Shown piece by piece: positions 35,153 to 45,435 of a stretch of 64,000 nucleotides of DNA (position 1 is the stretch's first letter; each line of letters opens with the position of its first letter). The DNA is taken from positions 4,588,001 through 4,652,000 of the forward strand of contig NC_063013.1 of the NCBI RefSeq assembly GCF_020509005.1. Reading direction: 5' to 3'. Source of the stretch: Fulvia fulva (taxonomy: Eukaryota; Ascomycota; Dothideomycetes; Mycosphaerellales; Mycosphaerellaceae). Made by a program: the position numbers and the translations under genes. Under the pieces are notes generated by a model that was given only the letters and a program-made list of their open reading frames with translations, was not told the origin of the DNA and made no database searches.

Positions 35153-37453
35153 ATGGCGTCCCAGCCGCCCGACGCAGCCACGCTCCAAAACTGGGAAGAT
35201 GCCTTCCAATACCCCCTCCCTACCGTCCGCAAACTCGAATCCCAACTCCGCACAACCCTCACCTCCAACCGCGACAAACTCCGCTCCCTCGTCGGCACCT
35301 CCTACCGCGACCTTCTAGGCACCGCTGAGCGCATCATCGAAATGGATTCGCAGCTCCAAAGCGCCGAATATCTCTTGTCTGATATCGGCAAGAAGTGCAA
35401 CTCCCGCTCCATAGAGAGGATCGGAGAGAATCATGAACGGATGAAAGTCTTACGGAATTCTGGCGAAGAGGAGAGGTATAGGAGGTTAGCGCAGACGAGA
35501 GTTCTGCAGGGGTGCGTCAATGTTGCGGGGAGGATTGTGAAGAGGAGGGGAGGGGATGCGCTGCTGGCGGCGAAGGTATTGGTGTTGGGGAGGTTGGCCT
35601 GCAAGAGTCTGGAGCCTTCGGATGTGGTGGATGGGTTGAAGAAGAGATTGGGAGGGATGAGGAAGAGGTTAATGGGGTATATTGGGAGGATTCTGGTGAG
35701 GACTGATGTGGAACGAATGGAGATGGTGAGGACGCTATGTGCGTATAGCTTGATAAGCAGCTCGAGTCCGAGGGATGTGTTGAGGTATTTCTTGCAGGTG
35801 CGGTTCGAGCAATTGGAGCTCAAGGTTGAGAGTGCGGCGGAGGCTGGGATATCAGAGATGTTGGAGCTGTACGGCCAAACGCTCGTGGACGCGAGGGAGG
35901 TGTTCCCGAGGCGGTTCGCAGATGCGAGTTCGCAACTTTCGAAAGTGGCGCTGGTACGAGATGAGAGTGTGAGGTCTACGATTGAGCTCAATCTGGACAT
36001 CTACGAGCAGTGGATTTCGGACGATGTACGGAACTTTTATCCTTGGGTACGACACGACCAATTGACGTCTGGTGATGTTGGAGAGGCGTTGGCGTCGTGG
36101 ACGAAGCAAGCGCAGGAGATATTACTAGAAGCATTGCAGGACGCACTCCAGGCTCACTTTGACGCGGACGTGGTTCTCGACATGCGGCATAAGGTCCTGT
36201 CGACGTATCTGACACTGAGCGGCAAGCTACGAAATGGAGACCACGGTAAGATGATCAACAAGCTCCGGCTTTTATTCTTGACAAGACTGGAAGAGCTTGT
36301 GGGCGACGCTGCTTCGTTACCTGAACGCATATTCGACATTCCACAGGAGAAAGCTGGCGACGAATCACCAATCTTGTATGCGCTGGCAGACAATGGTCTG
36401 GATCTTGAGGGCGGCGCACTCAGCTTTCGACAGACGGTGGTACGACGACAGTATGGCAGGGACGCTTCCATACTGCGAGTCACAACAGCTCTCGATGACT
36501 GGACGCAACGACTGAACAAATCCGCTGAAATGATCTCCTCCTTACGAACCACGAAATGGAAAAATGATCTTGATCTAGACCTTGACGACCTACCTGACGG
36601 AGCCTCACTTCACGACGTTCTCGGCAAACAAGATCCGCAACACTTGGAGACAAAGCTGCGAGAGAGTGCCACTTCCGCTTTTGAGGCCTCATACCGACAT
36701 GTTGAGAAGTCTCTCGACTCAAGTGAAGATCCTCGCACACTCCTCCGTGTAGTGCGTGAAATTGATCAACGACGCCGAAATCTTGGCGAGCATCTGGAAG
36801 TCCATACCTCGACCAAGGCTTCAGTAGAGTTTGTCGCTGCCCTACATCGTCGCGTGGCAACGCACACCAGCGACGATCCAATAAAGCAATTTTCGAAAAG
36901 GTTGCAGACTCGGTCGCATGTTCCGGTCACGTTGTGGGATGGATCGCCGCCGTTGCCTTTGCAGCCTTCTGCAAATGCATATCGTTTCCTGAGGGGTCTA
37001 CACCATGCAATGTCCGAGGCTGGAAACGACATTTGGAGTCCAGATGCTGTGTCTATCTTGAAGATCCGCCTAGTCCAGGAGCTTGGCGGCCAATTGAAGG
37101 TTGACGAGATCTGCGAGGGGTTGGAGTCGTCCATGAGTAATGGTCATGCTAATGACGACGATCAAGCTGAACCTACGGACAATGCTGCAGCGAAGAGCGA
37201 AGATTCTTCGAAGGAGCAGGTCAAGAACAAGCTCACGCAGATGTTGTTCGACATACTGTATCTCCAGCGTGTTCTCCTGACGAGTAGTTCTCCTTCAACC
37301 AAGCTTGAGGCAACAGCGCAGGAGATTAGGCAGCGTCTGGAGCTCGACGCCAGTGCAAATGAGCGTCTGCGGAAGAGCGCCAACGAGTACTGGAAGAGGA
37401 CGTATCTTCTCTTCGGCCTCCTCGCCGTTGGGCATGAACGTAGCTCGTCGTGA
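35153..37453 (+). CDS. COG1: Conserved oligomeric Golgi complex subunit 1
   Basis: A single exon encodes 766 residues from the ATG at 35153 (MASQPPDAATLQNWEDAF). The N-terminal COG1/Vps51-type block reads LRSLVGTSYRDLLGTAERII, followed by MDSQLQSAEYLLSDI, the coiled coil of this tethering family. The rest is helical with few fixed motifs, as in other COG1 proteins, and ends in an acidic linker and a helix (KLTQMLFDILYLQRVL). Known: COG1 belongs to lobe A of the COG tether, which captures vesicles recycling Golgi glycosyltransferases. Length fits filamentous fungi. Only 219 bp separate it from GPI13 upstream in the same direction. Confidence 0.9.
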   Translation: MASQPPDAATLQNWEDAFQYPLPTVRKLESQLRTTLTSNRDKLRSLVGTSYRDLLGTAERIIEMDSQLQSAEYLLSDIGKKCNSRSIERIGENHERMKVLRNSGEEERYRRLAQTRVLQGCVNVAGRIVKRRGGDALLAAKVLVLGRLACKSLEPSDVVDGLKKRLGGMRKRLMGYIGRILVRTDVERMEMVRTLCAYSLISSSSPRDVLRYFLQVRFEQLELKVESAAEAGISEMLELYGQTLVDAREVFPRRFADASSQLSKVALVRDESVRSTIELNLDIYEQWISDDVRNFYPWVRHDQLTSGDVGEALASWTKQAQEILLEALQDALQAHFDADVVLDMRHKVLSTYLTLSGKLRNGDHGKMINKLRLLFLTRLEELVGDAASLPERIFDIPQEKAGDESPILYALADNGLDLEGGALSFRQTVVRRQYGRDASILRVTTALDDWTQRLNKSAEMISSLRTTKWKNDLDLDLDDLPDGASLHDVLGKQDPQHLETKLRESATSAFEASYRHVEKSLDSSEDPRTLLRVVREIDQRRRNLGEHLEVHTSTKASVEFVAALHRRVATHTSDDPIKQFSKRLQTRSHVPVTLWDGSPPLPLQPSANAYRFLRGLHHAMSEAGNDIWSPDAVSILKIRLVQELGGQLKVDEICEGLESSMSNGHANDDDQAEPTDNAAAKSEDSSKEQVKNKLTQMLFDILYLQRVLLTSSSPSTKLEATAQEIRQRLELDASANERLRKSANEYWKRTYLLFGLLAVGHERSSS

Positions 37454-38672
37454 GTCGTAGGTAGACGCGCCAGCAACACCTCTTCCAACAGCGGGACTTC
37501 TCCTCGCTGTGGCTGTACACCCTCCCTCGTGGGAGACGTGCAGAACCGCTTGACTGTGCCTGTGCCTGATGATGGAATGCACGTTGGGAAGTCGCTACCC
37601 TATATACAAGCGCTGTGAACCGCCACCAACACCTGCTATTAAGCGCGGGCGTCAAAAGGTACTTGTTCTGCAATGCTTCCATACATGCACCCATCCACTG
37701 GTGGTTTGACACACGCGCCGAGAGCTCGGTAGCTCCTTCCTGCCCTCGCGTTCGCAGAGCAATGCGAAGCATTACCTCATCCGGCATTTTCACCAGTTTA
37801 CGGCACTGTTTCAACGTGAGGAAAGCTTCCCAGGGATCGATCCTGTTTGAGTGTGTGTCTATTGTTTCTCGAGAATTGTCCAGTCGACCGACCAACACCA
37901 CAGAGATCCCTGGCCTGAACGCGTGCACGTCGGTCAGGGCAGGTGAAGAGTCATGAAACGTGCGTCAAACTCTCCGCCATCTTATCCTTGCTCTCCCAGC
38001 AACTGAGTTATCGTCGCTGTGACGTTGCGTTGACGAGGATGAGCTGTACTATAGTGGAGAGGTGGATAGAACCATCTTTCTTCACACGCGAACACACGAC
38101 GGTTTAGACGCGATCGGCACGCGTTGAGGGCCAGCAGCTCCACGACTCTCTTTGATTGATTGACGATGTGAACGATGAGTGGCCATTGGCGTAGAGATGG
38201 ATCTGCACACTTCGGTAGTCCCGCAATATCGTTTCAGTCTTCCGATGGGCGTGATTGGTTGGACGTTGACGATGAGCTTAAGCGACTCGTGTTACGGCTG
38301 GGCTGATGAGCGATCGTTTTTGTCCGTTGCTCGCGCCAGCACGCCAGCGCCAGCGGCCAGCAGATTACGGGCTGCCGTTGATCGGTGAAACTTCGTGAAC
38401 AACAGCTGACGATGATGGCAGGATGGGGTGGTGGAAATGGTGTTGGTGAGGGATGATGAAAGGATGCAGATGGATGCTGTGCCTGCTGGTGCAAGAAGGT
38501 CCATGTTCGCCGGATGTTCGCCACGACGTCGCGAGAGCAAATCATGGCGGGCTAGGAGGATGCAGGCGTTGAAGCAGCGGCATGTTTCAGGTCTCGAACG
38601 TCCGACGTGAGCCGTGTGTGTTGCGAGGGGTCGTGGTGATGGAGACATTGGGGAGCTGGTACGAAGGCAGGT

Positions 38673-38695
38673 ACGCACGCACGCACGCACGCACG
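38673..38695. repeat. ACGC tetranucleotide microsatellite
   Basis: Almost six uninterrupted ACGC units, ending ACGGTAGG. It is a simple sequence repeat expected to vary between strains. Confidence 0.9.
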
Positions 38696-39170
38696 GTAGG
38701 GGAGTGTCTGGCAGTGCTTCGTAGTGGCTCATACATGATACTGGTGCTGTGGATGAGCAGGATGGGAGCTACGACGTGCTAGTAGGTGGTAGGGAGACCG
38801 GATCCTGCGCCTTGGCCCTTGATGGCATTTCCGTGCGGGCTTGGGGATGCATGAGTGTTTCACAAAGGCGGCTAACTTATCTCTCGTTCGGGGCTAACAG
38901 GTGAGCTGGGGGTCGTGGGGGTGCAGAAGCAGACGGGCGAGGCACAGCAGGCCACAGGGATGACCTTTTAACGCGCCATCCACTTGATCACTCCCTGGCC
39001 CTGCACGGCACGTCTCGCTCTGGGGCAATACATTCGTCTCACGCTACGCAACGTTGTCTGTGCGAATCCGTGACTCTACGTTGCGCGCACACACCTCCTC
39101 CCACCCACCTTCTGCTATATCGACAAACACACACATAGCACGGCACGGCACACACTGCTGCTGTCTGTGG

Positions 39171-39219
39171 TCTGCTGTCTGCCGTCTGCCGTCTGCCGTC
39201 TGCCGTCTGCTGTCTGCTG
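39171..39219. repeat. Heptanucleotide tandem repeat, TCTGCYG x7
   Basis: Seven head-to-tail 7-mers with the order TCTGCTG, four TCTGCCG, then two TCTGCTG. It lies about 280 bp before the start codon of the next gene, in its likely leader or promoter. Confidence 0.92.
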
Positions 39220-39497
39220 TCTGTATATGCACGAGAATTCCATTTTCCCCATTCGGACAGCAGCTCTCCGCTAGCGACGCACCTCGGCGAGCCCTGGATG
39301 GTCCAGCAGTGACGACCAGACCTGCAGAGCCGATCCAGCGAGTGCTCCAGTAACCCGCCGACGTCTGCCTGACCCGCACGACTCGCAACGTCCACATAGA
39401 GCTACACTTCGAGCCCGCTTCCTTCCCACCACCGCCGCCGCAGCTGGCGCACGCCGACTAGAGGCAAACCCTCCGGACCTCGACACCTCAGCCCACC

Positions 39498-40996
39498 ATG
39501 TCCACCGCCGTGGCCGCACCCGCGACCACACTACCACCCTCCGTTGAGCGACAGATCTCCCCGCGACGCTTTGCAGCGATCGCGCCTTCCAGCATACCTA
39601 CGAGTGCTTCGGTCCCGCCCGCCGCGTCACAAGAGCGTTCGCATACGCAAAGAGCAAGAAGCAATGGCTCACCGGAGAATGTAGAGCAGCCGCACTCCAA
39701 CGGCAAGAGCAGCCCGAGCTCGTGCGTTTCCCGATAGCAAATTGGCAGGGAGCGACACACTGACTTGCGTATTGTAGACAACGAAACGGGATCCCACCGA
39801 CGATCAAGGTGAAGAAGGAGCCAGGCTCGCCCGCTCTTACCTCGTCTCGTCCACGACCGAAGCGACTTGACCTTTCGTCGAGCATGTCCACAAACCGAGG
39901 ACCACAAACTGGAAGACCATCTGCCCCACTAACATCTCGAGAATCTGCCGGCCTCGTCATTCAGGATGTCGGGCTTGCGTGTCTTTCACCGGGCTTCGCA
40001 ACACACGACCCAGCCATGCGGGAGCAGCTACAGCGTAGTCTGGACGTCCGAGATCAGCAACGCCAGATCATTGAAGCAAGGCAGAAGGGAGGAAAGCCGG
40101 GAAGTGCTCACGACAGCGGCGACGGACCACGAACGCAAGACACAACTTTATTCGGCATTCAAACAGGCGCAAGGACGCCGAGCACATCAAGAAGAAAGGG
40201 TCCTCCACCCGGCCTATCGATAGCTGCACCTTCAGCAGCCCAGTTCCAGCACGATAGAGTGATCCAGTCTGCGCCCTTGCACCAAACATTCACTGGCCTT
40301 CGGCCTGGCGAGTACCCTCACTCACGACATGCACAGCACGGTCCCAGTGGCTTGAGCCAGACAAGCCACATTCACCATGTGCCAGCAACACAAACCAACA
40401 ACCGCTTGCCACCTATAGCAGATGTCTTTGCCAATGACAGGCTGGACGCTCCACGATACCCCACCAACAACTCCCCAGGACACTCATCGCACTCTAACGT
40501 ACAGCCTCCAGCGCCGTCCCCAGGCTACCAAACTCAAAACCAAAGTCAACATCCGCCACTTCGTGGGCGCTCAAGAGAGTTCCGATCTGCCGAAGAAGCA
40601 GTACAAGGAATGTCTGGTGGCCGCGATGACTTACTACCAAAGGTCATCCATTACGGCGGCGTGCAACCACCAACGCCACCATCGCCCATGCCTGGTCAGT
40701 CTGGACCTGGAGCGCAGCAACAACATCATGCCCCTCGCCACCCACTCGAGCATGAACGCAGGCCCGATATCCTATCGCGCACATCCTCCATGAACGGACG
40801 AAGACGTGGCCGAGACGAGTACGAACGTGACAATGGTAGCCCTCCTTCGGGCTTCAACCAGTCTGCTAAGCGAGCAACTTTCGCCGTACGCGGCGATGAG
40901 CGCGAAGGGGATTGGCGAGATGGCATGAGCAGCATCGAGAAGAAGGAGGAGTTCTTGAGGTTGTGCGAACGTGCTTGGGATCTGTTTCATTCATGA
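39498..40996 (+). CDS. Low-complexity, probably nuclear protein of unknown function
   Basis: Exons 39498-39721 and 39778-40996 (56-bp intron, GTGCGT donor, TTGTAG acceptor) encode 480 residues. The protein is rich in Pro, Ser, Gln and His and mostly disordered. IKVKKEPGSP just after the intron fits the psi-K-x-E sumoylation consensus (VKKE). Basic clusters (RPRPKR, NGRRRGRDEYER) could be nuclear localisation signals. The only ordered-looking part is the C-terminus, SSIEKKEEFLRLCERAWDLF, an amphipathic helix. No domain was recognised. The long upstream region and composition suggest a transcription cofactor; that is inference. Confidence 0.7.
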
Positions 40997-41729
40997 TCAA
41001 TGCCCTCTTCCGCGCGAGCAACGTTTGATCGAAATCATTCTTAGCACATGACTTTGACGCTTGGTTTTGGACAGACTCTACAACTTAGGATGGGTAGTAG
41101 ATCTGCTTTGGGCCTTTCTGCGATTGGCGAAATTGGCGCGGCGAGCACGTCTCTACAACACATTGTTTGTTCCCTTCACTTTGCGCATTGAGCACTTTCA
41201 CCAACCAACTACGCCTTACAGCCAGGGCCGGGGACAAACGGGAATCGGGTTTACAATCATGGGCGCAAGCGAGGCGTGTTCGGTGTTTAGATCATCACTA
41301 ATGATCTGCTCATGGGGTTGAGCCGCGATTCCCTCACATGGCGGCCAAAGAGCCGGGTTTCGAGTTGATATTCTACTGGTTTGGATGGGACTCAATGGAG
41401 AATTAGATGATCCCTCTCCGCATGGAGAAGAGAGCGGTTTGCAGCGGAGACATTCTGAAAGGATCTACAGCACTTCAAACTTCATGCTCACTCACCATTC
41501 TCATGCATCGAGTCAAGACTATTGTTTAATCCGTCTCGGCTGTGCCGCAATTTACACCCTTGCCAAGCTTCTCGTGTTGATGAAGTCGGTTGCTTCACTT
41601 GGCGAGACTGGACTTCAGCTTTACGGGCGAGAGAAAAAGATGGAGAAGATGTGGATCGTTGGACTGTGAGTGGATTGTAGGCAGCTGTCAGACAAAGACA
41701 GGGGTGTATCCAATCGTTGTCGAGCAAGA
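40997..41729. other. Intergenic region, ordinary composition
   Basis: Contains the 3' end of the upstream gene. Short open frames on both strands show no coding character. CA and TG dinucleotides are present at normal levels, in contrast to the next 280 bp. Confidence 0.45.
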
Positions 41730-42010
41730 ATACACGTACGATACCGAGCGCTCTACTAGCGTTGTATCTCAGCGTACTTTATTATAATTATCGTCGTCGT
41801 CGGCGGAGGTTCTCGAGAGGGCGGAATTACCTCTATTACCGAGTATATACGGGGGACACGCCCGTAGACCCCCGTTTGCCTACCGGCGGTTTTTTTACGC
41901 CGTAGGCGTAGATATTTCGAAGAATTTAGAGTATCGAGTCGTAGAATCCTAAGTCGATAGATTGTAAAGCCCTTACTAGCGCGTACGACAAACGTAGGAT
42001 ATATTGCAAA
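41730..42010. repeat. Small RIP-degraded repeat relic in the gene block
   Basis: CA and TG almost vanish while TA and CG are frequent (for example CTATTACCGAGTATATACG, then CGTAGGCGTAGATATTTCG), the same signature as the large island at 46.6-64 kb. Both edges return abruptly to normal composition. The original element cannot be identified. It lies about 210 bp past the stop codon of the secreted-protein gene. Confidence 0.65.
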
Positions 42011-42217
42011 AGTGGTTCGAAAATCGTGCACGGCCTTGTCTGACAATTGCCGCATACTTGTGAGTGCTCGATCTCTTGGTGAGCGTGGTCCCGAGTATGT
42101 GGGTATCATTCATCTATCATCGGTATCGCTTGTAGACCATGGAGCCGGAGCTGTACCTTCCTCATCGGGTAGGATACGTAGGGAGATCCCTCCTCGTTCC
42201 TCTTGCTCGAACCGCAA

Positions 42218-43649
42218 CTACTGCTTGCCATGGGTGGCGGCGAACTTCATGTCTTCCTGCGAGAGCTCGTCGCTGGCGTAGTAGTTCGAGAGGGATTTGA
42301 CCCAGGACTCGTCGTTGCAGTTGCCAAGAGCCGCCTCAGCCTTGCCAGCGTTGTGCACGTCTGGATCGCCTAGGAGATGGTCAGTATAAGAGTTACAGCA
42401 TGATGCTCCTCAATGCTTCGAGATCTGTGTGTCATTCTGTGGATCTGATGCTACCAGCTCGCTTTCAAAGGAAGGACACCAACACGTACCGTCAACGACG
42501 ACGTAGCCATTCATGCCGGCGCTTCTAACGCCCCATCCACCTTGCTTGACAGATTTGTGTGCATCGTCTGTGTGATCGCAGTCGTCGATGAATGGTTGAG
42601 TGTAGATTCGACCTGCAGACGCGTTAGCCCTCCAATGAGTACAAGCATCTTTTCCCACTGAAAGACTCACAGGCAGCATAGCTAAGCGTGAACACCTTGG
42701 GATCTGGGTTCTCAAACGAGAACCACTGTCTATAGTCTTTGCCATTGGCGCAAACGTGATGGGTGTAGTTGAGATAACCACCTCCTTGAACTGGCTCGGC
42801 GTTACTGGCGCAGACACTTGATTAGCTTGGCTATGGTCTCAATCGTGGAGAGCATGGACTCACGCCCAGGTGCAGAACTTGTCTGCGCCTTTGACCATCC
42901 ACTCCGCCGTCCATGTGTGACCAGAGTCATAACATCTCGCCTCGTTGAAATCAGTTGTGGAGAACGCAGCGCTGTCGGCGTCTGGGATATCCTGGCGCCT
43001 CTCGAGAGGAGGTCCGTCGTAGAACGTCACACTACTGCCACTGACAGCGCGGTCGGGCGTAGTAGCGTCGTGAGCGACGACAGCGCTTCCGTTGACGGAG
43101 CTTCCAGAGCAGTTCATCTTCTGGACTGTGCCTTTGCTGAGGTCCTCAAGGGTGCGGCCATCTGGATCGATCGTCCACTCTAATCCGCACCATAGGTCGG
43201 TGACGTTGCCGCCCTGTTGGCTCGGACACTCGAATGGCTTACTGAGCCAGTATGTGCAGGTCTCCTTGAGGACCTTGTAGCCGCATAGCGAGTTGAATCT
43301 GCCGGTCTTGCGCACCACCTAACAGCCATCAGTCATACGATCTCGAGTAGGACAGAGAAGGTCATACCATTGAGACGGTGGACTCGTTAGTGCGAGGAGA
43401 GTAGTACTCCGAGACGCCCTCCTTGCCTTCAGATTTAGGGAACTGGTGGCCGTCCCATGCGGAGCAGGCGTAGTCGATTGCGGCTTCCATTCGAGTCGCG
43501 TTTCTGGCTGGCGTTCCGGTGTGGTAGCAGAAGAGCTCCTGGAGGCCACAGACGCTTGGCTGAGGGACCTTGAGGTCAGTAGGTAGCAGCGCGCCTCTCA
43601 CATTGATGAGGGATGACCCCAGCAACAGGGCGATGTTGCTGAGCAGCAT
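42218..43649 (-). CDS. Cysteine-rich secreted protein, unknown function
   Basis: Five exons (43649-43368, 43318-42864, 42804-42671, 42612-42490, 42369-42218) with GT-AG introns of 49, 59, 58 and 120 bp encode 381 residues. The first ~20 residues (MLLSNIALLLGSSLINVRGA) are a typical signal peptide. The mature chain has about a dozen cysteines, including VCGLQELFCYH, LCGYKVLKETCTYW and DDCDHTDD, and N-glycosylation sequons (NAT, NES, NVT, NCS, NYT). No transmembrane helix or GPI-type tail is seen, so secretion or wall association is likely. I recognise no catalytic motif or family. The length is larger than most small effectors. Splicing is strongly supported because each junction restores one frame. 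Confidence 0.8.
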
Positions 43650-44149
43650 CTTGTGGTATGGTATGCCGTGTGGGTGTGTATGTTAGGTGATGTTGTTGTC
43701 TTGATCTATGTTGTTTGAGGTAGGTGCAGAAGTTTTCAAGAGGAAAGTCCGAGGGTCGTGGTTGCACAGATTGAAGCCAATGCGTCGCTCCTGCTGCGTT
43801 TGTCTTCGACCCCTGTCAGCGTTGTGCGAGCAGACTCGAGCTCGAGCGTTGATGGGAGCTCCATTTGGGCAAGAACGACAAATTGTAGTGGCCACAGCTG
43901 CACGCGCGCCATGCTTCGACCGTGTTGATGCCGTCGGAGGTCCTGGAATCACTCCTCGAGGGTCTACGTTGCTGTCGCACCGTGGCTGTGTGGCAGCCGT
44001 CTGTTCCGTTCTGGAGCAGAGCAGAGTCTATTACTATCTTCTTTGGCGGGGATACCATGGCCGTCGTCCTCTTGCACCGGCACCAGCCTACACTTCAGAT
44101 TATGCTGTCATCGAGATCTCGCATCTCAAGCTTGATGTGCAGCAGCATG
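43650..44149. other. Promoter region of the secreted-protein gene
   Basis: 500 bp between two minus-strand genes. Open frames on the plus strand show no coding character. No repeat or RNA gene was seen. Confidence 0.4.
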
Positions 44150-45156
44150 TCACAGCTCTCCCACTTCATCACCCAAAGCATCTGCATCTGACATGACCGA
44201 GTCACGTCGCTCCACAAGCGCCCGGCGACTCTGCTTCTCTTGCTCCTCCTGCGCCTGCTTCAGATCCCTCAGAACAGTCTCCCTCGCGGCCTTGAACATC
44301 CTGATGACCACCCCTGCAACCTTTTCGAGCCCACTCCACTCGGCCATGCGGTCGATGTAAGCCTGCTCGACTTCCTGCTCAGTCGGTGGAGATCGCACAA
44401 GACTAATGGCGATGTCGAGGATGTCAATGGCGGAGGCTGTGTGCTTCTTGTAGTGGTGATTGAGGCTGAACTCGAGTTAGCTGTGATCCTGGACCATATA
44501 TAACATGACTCAACTCTTACCACTTGTCGAGTAACGTTTTCATTCTCCTGCTCTCCAAGATCACGTTCGCGTCGGATACCATGGTCAGCCTCTGATGACC
44601 TGCCGAGTCTGTTTTGATGTCAGTCCGTGTCGCCCGCTGCCAAAAGATCATCACACCAACCTGGATCATCGCTCAGCTGAAGTGGGCCTGGTAGCATATC
44701 GCCGCAGCTCATCTGCGCTTTGATGTAGGCCGCGTGGATCAAGGCTGGATCAGTCTCGCAGCACTTGAGGCCAAGCACTTTGTATGGATCCGACATCGAC
44801 CGTGGTTGGCGCGCAGTGTGACGCACAGCAGCGCGTGCACCATCACGAGCTGTCATATCGCCGTCTGCAATGTCTGCTCTTTTTTGCCGGGCTCTGACCT
44901 CGATCGTGTGGTGAAGCGGGTGGATTCTGGGGCGCCCACGACCACGTTTCGGAGCTGGCTGCGAATCTGAAGCCTGCCACGAAGACGAAGAGTGCGGTGG
45001 TGACAGAGGGCGCTTGCGCGGTCGATCTGTCTTCGGCTTGGTGTCGGCCTTGTCTGCTGCCACTGCTGGCGCGGGCGCATTTTCTGAGGCAACTGCGCAA
45101 TCTGGGCCGAAACCCTGCATCTTGAGATCGGGCGATGCGCCGACCGTGGCTGCCAT
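44150..45156 (-). CDS. AT-hook protein with degenerate J-like domain
   Basis: Three exons (45156-44661, 44608-44521, 44465-44150) with 52- and 55-bp introns encode 299 residues. Both introns have good donors (GTTGGT, GTAAGA) and acceptors, and the first has a CTGAC branch site. The N-terminal part is basic and Ser/Pro-rich, with an AT-hook core at about residues 71-79 (KRGRGRPRIHP). At residue 121 a J-domain-like start appears (MSDPYKVLGLKCCETDPALIHAAYIKAQ). A matching last helix follows (LTMVSDANVILESRRMKTLLDK), but the HPD tripeptide needed to stimulate Hsp70 is absent. The C-terminal ~100 residues are helical and charged. An upstream in-frame ATG at 45252 is possible; 45156 has the better context (AAAATGG). 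Function unknown; DNA binding is inferred. Confidence 0.75.
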
Positions 45157-45435
45157 TTTGATGGCCGTCCCTGGGTGCGATTGCAGGAAGGGTCTGGGTA
45201 AGGAGGTTTGAGTGTACATGGAGAAGGAAAAGGTTGCACAGCGGCAGCACATGGAAATTTCGCTTACTGTTGAACGTCCTTAAAGAATTCAAGCCTGATT
45301 CTTTCAGCAAGGATACATTGCCCTCGCACAGCGAATGGCCGCCATCACAGACCAGTGAAATGAAGAGTCAGCTCCTACATATTCAGCAGAAGACGCAGAG
45401 AACGCAGATAGCACGACAGCAATTGGAAGTCACAC

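Larger units (their letters stand above)
37454..39497. other. 2-kb non-coding region with simple repeats, upstream of the low-complexity gene
   Basis: No convincing coding frame on either strand over 2 kb, the longest gene-free stretch outside the repeat island. It holds an (ACGC)n tract (38673-38695), a seven-unit heptamer repeat (39171-39219) and an ACGCGT box at 38119-38124. Long non-coding stretches like this often precede regulatory genes in filamentous fungi and may contain a long 5' leader; that is inference. Confidence 0.5.

Noticed and set aside
37326..37928. 200-codon minus-strand open frame
   Set aside because: It overlaps the end of COG1 on the opposite strand and shows no recognisable protein character.
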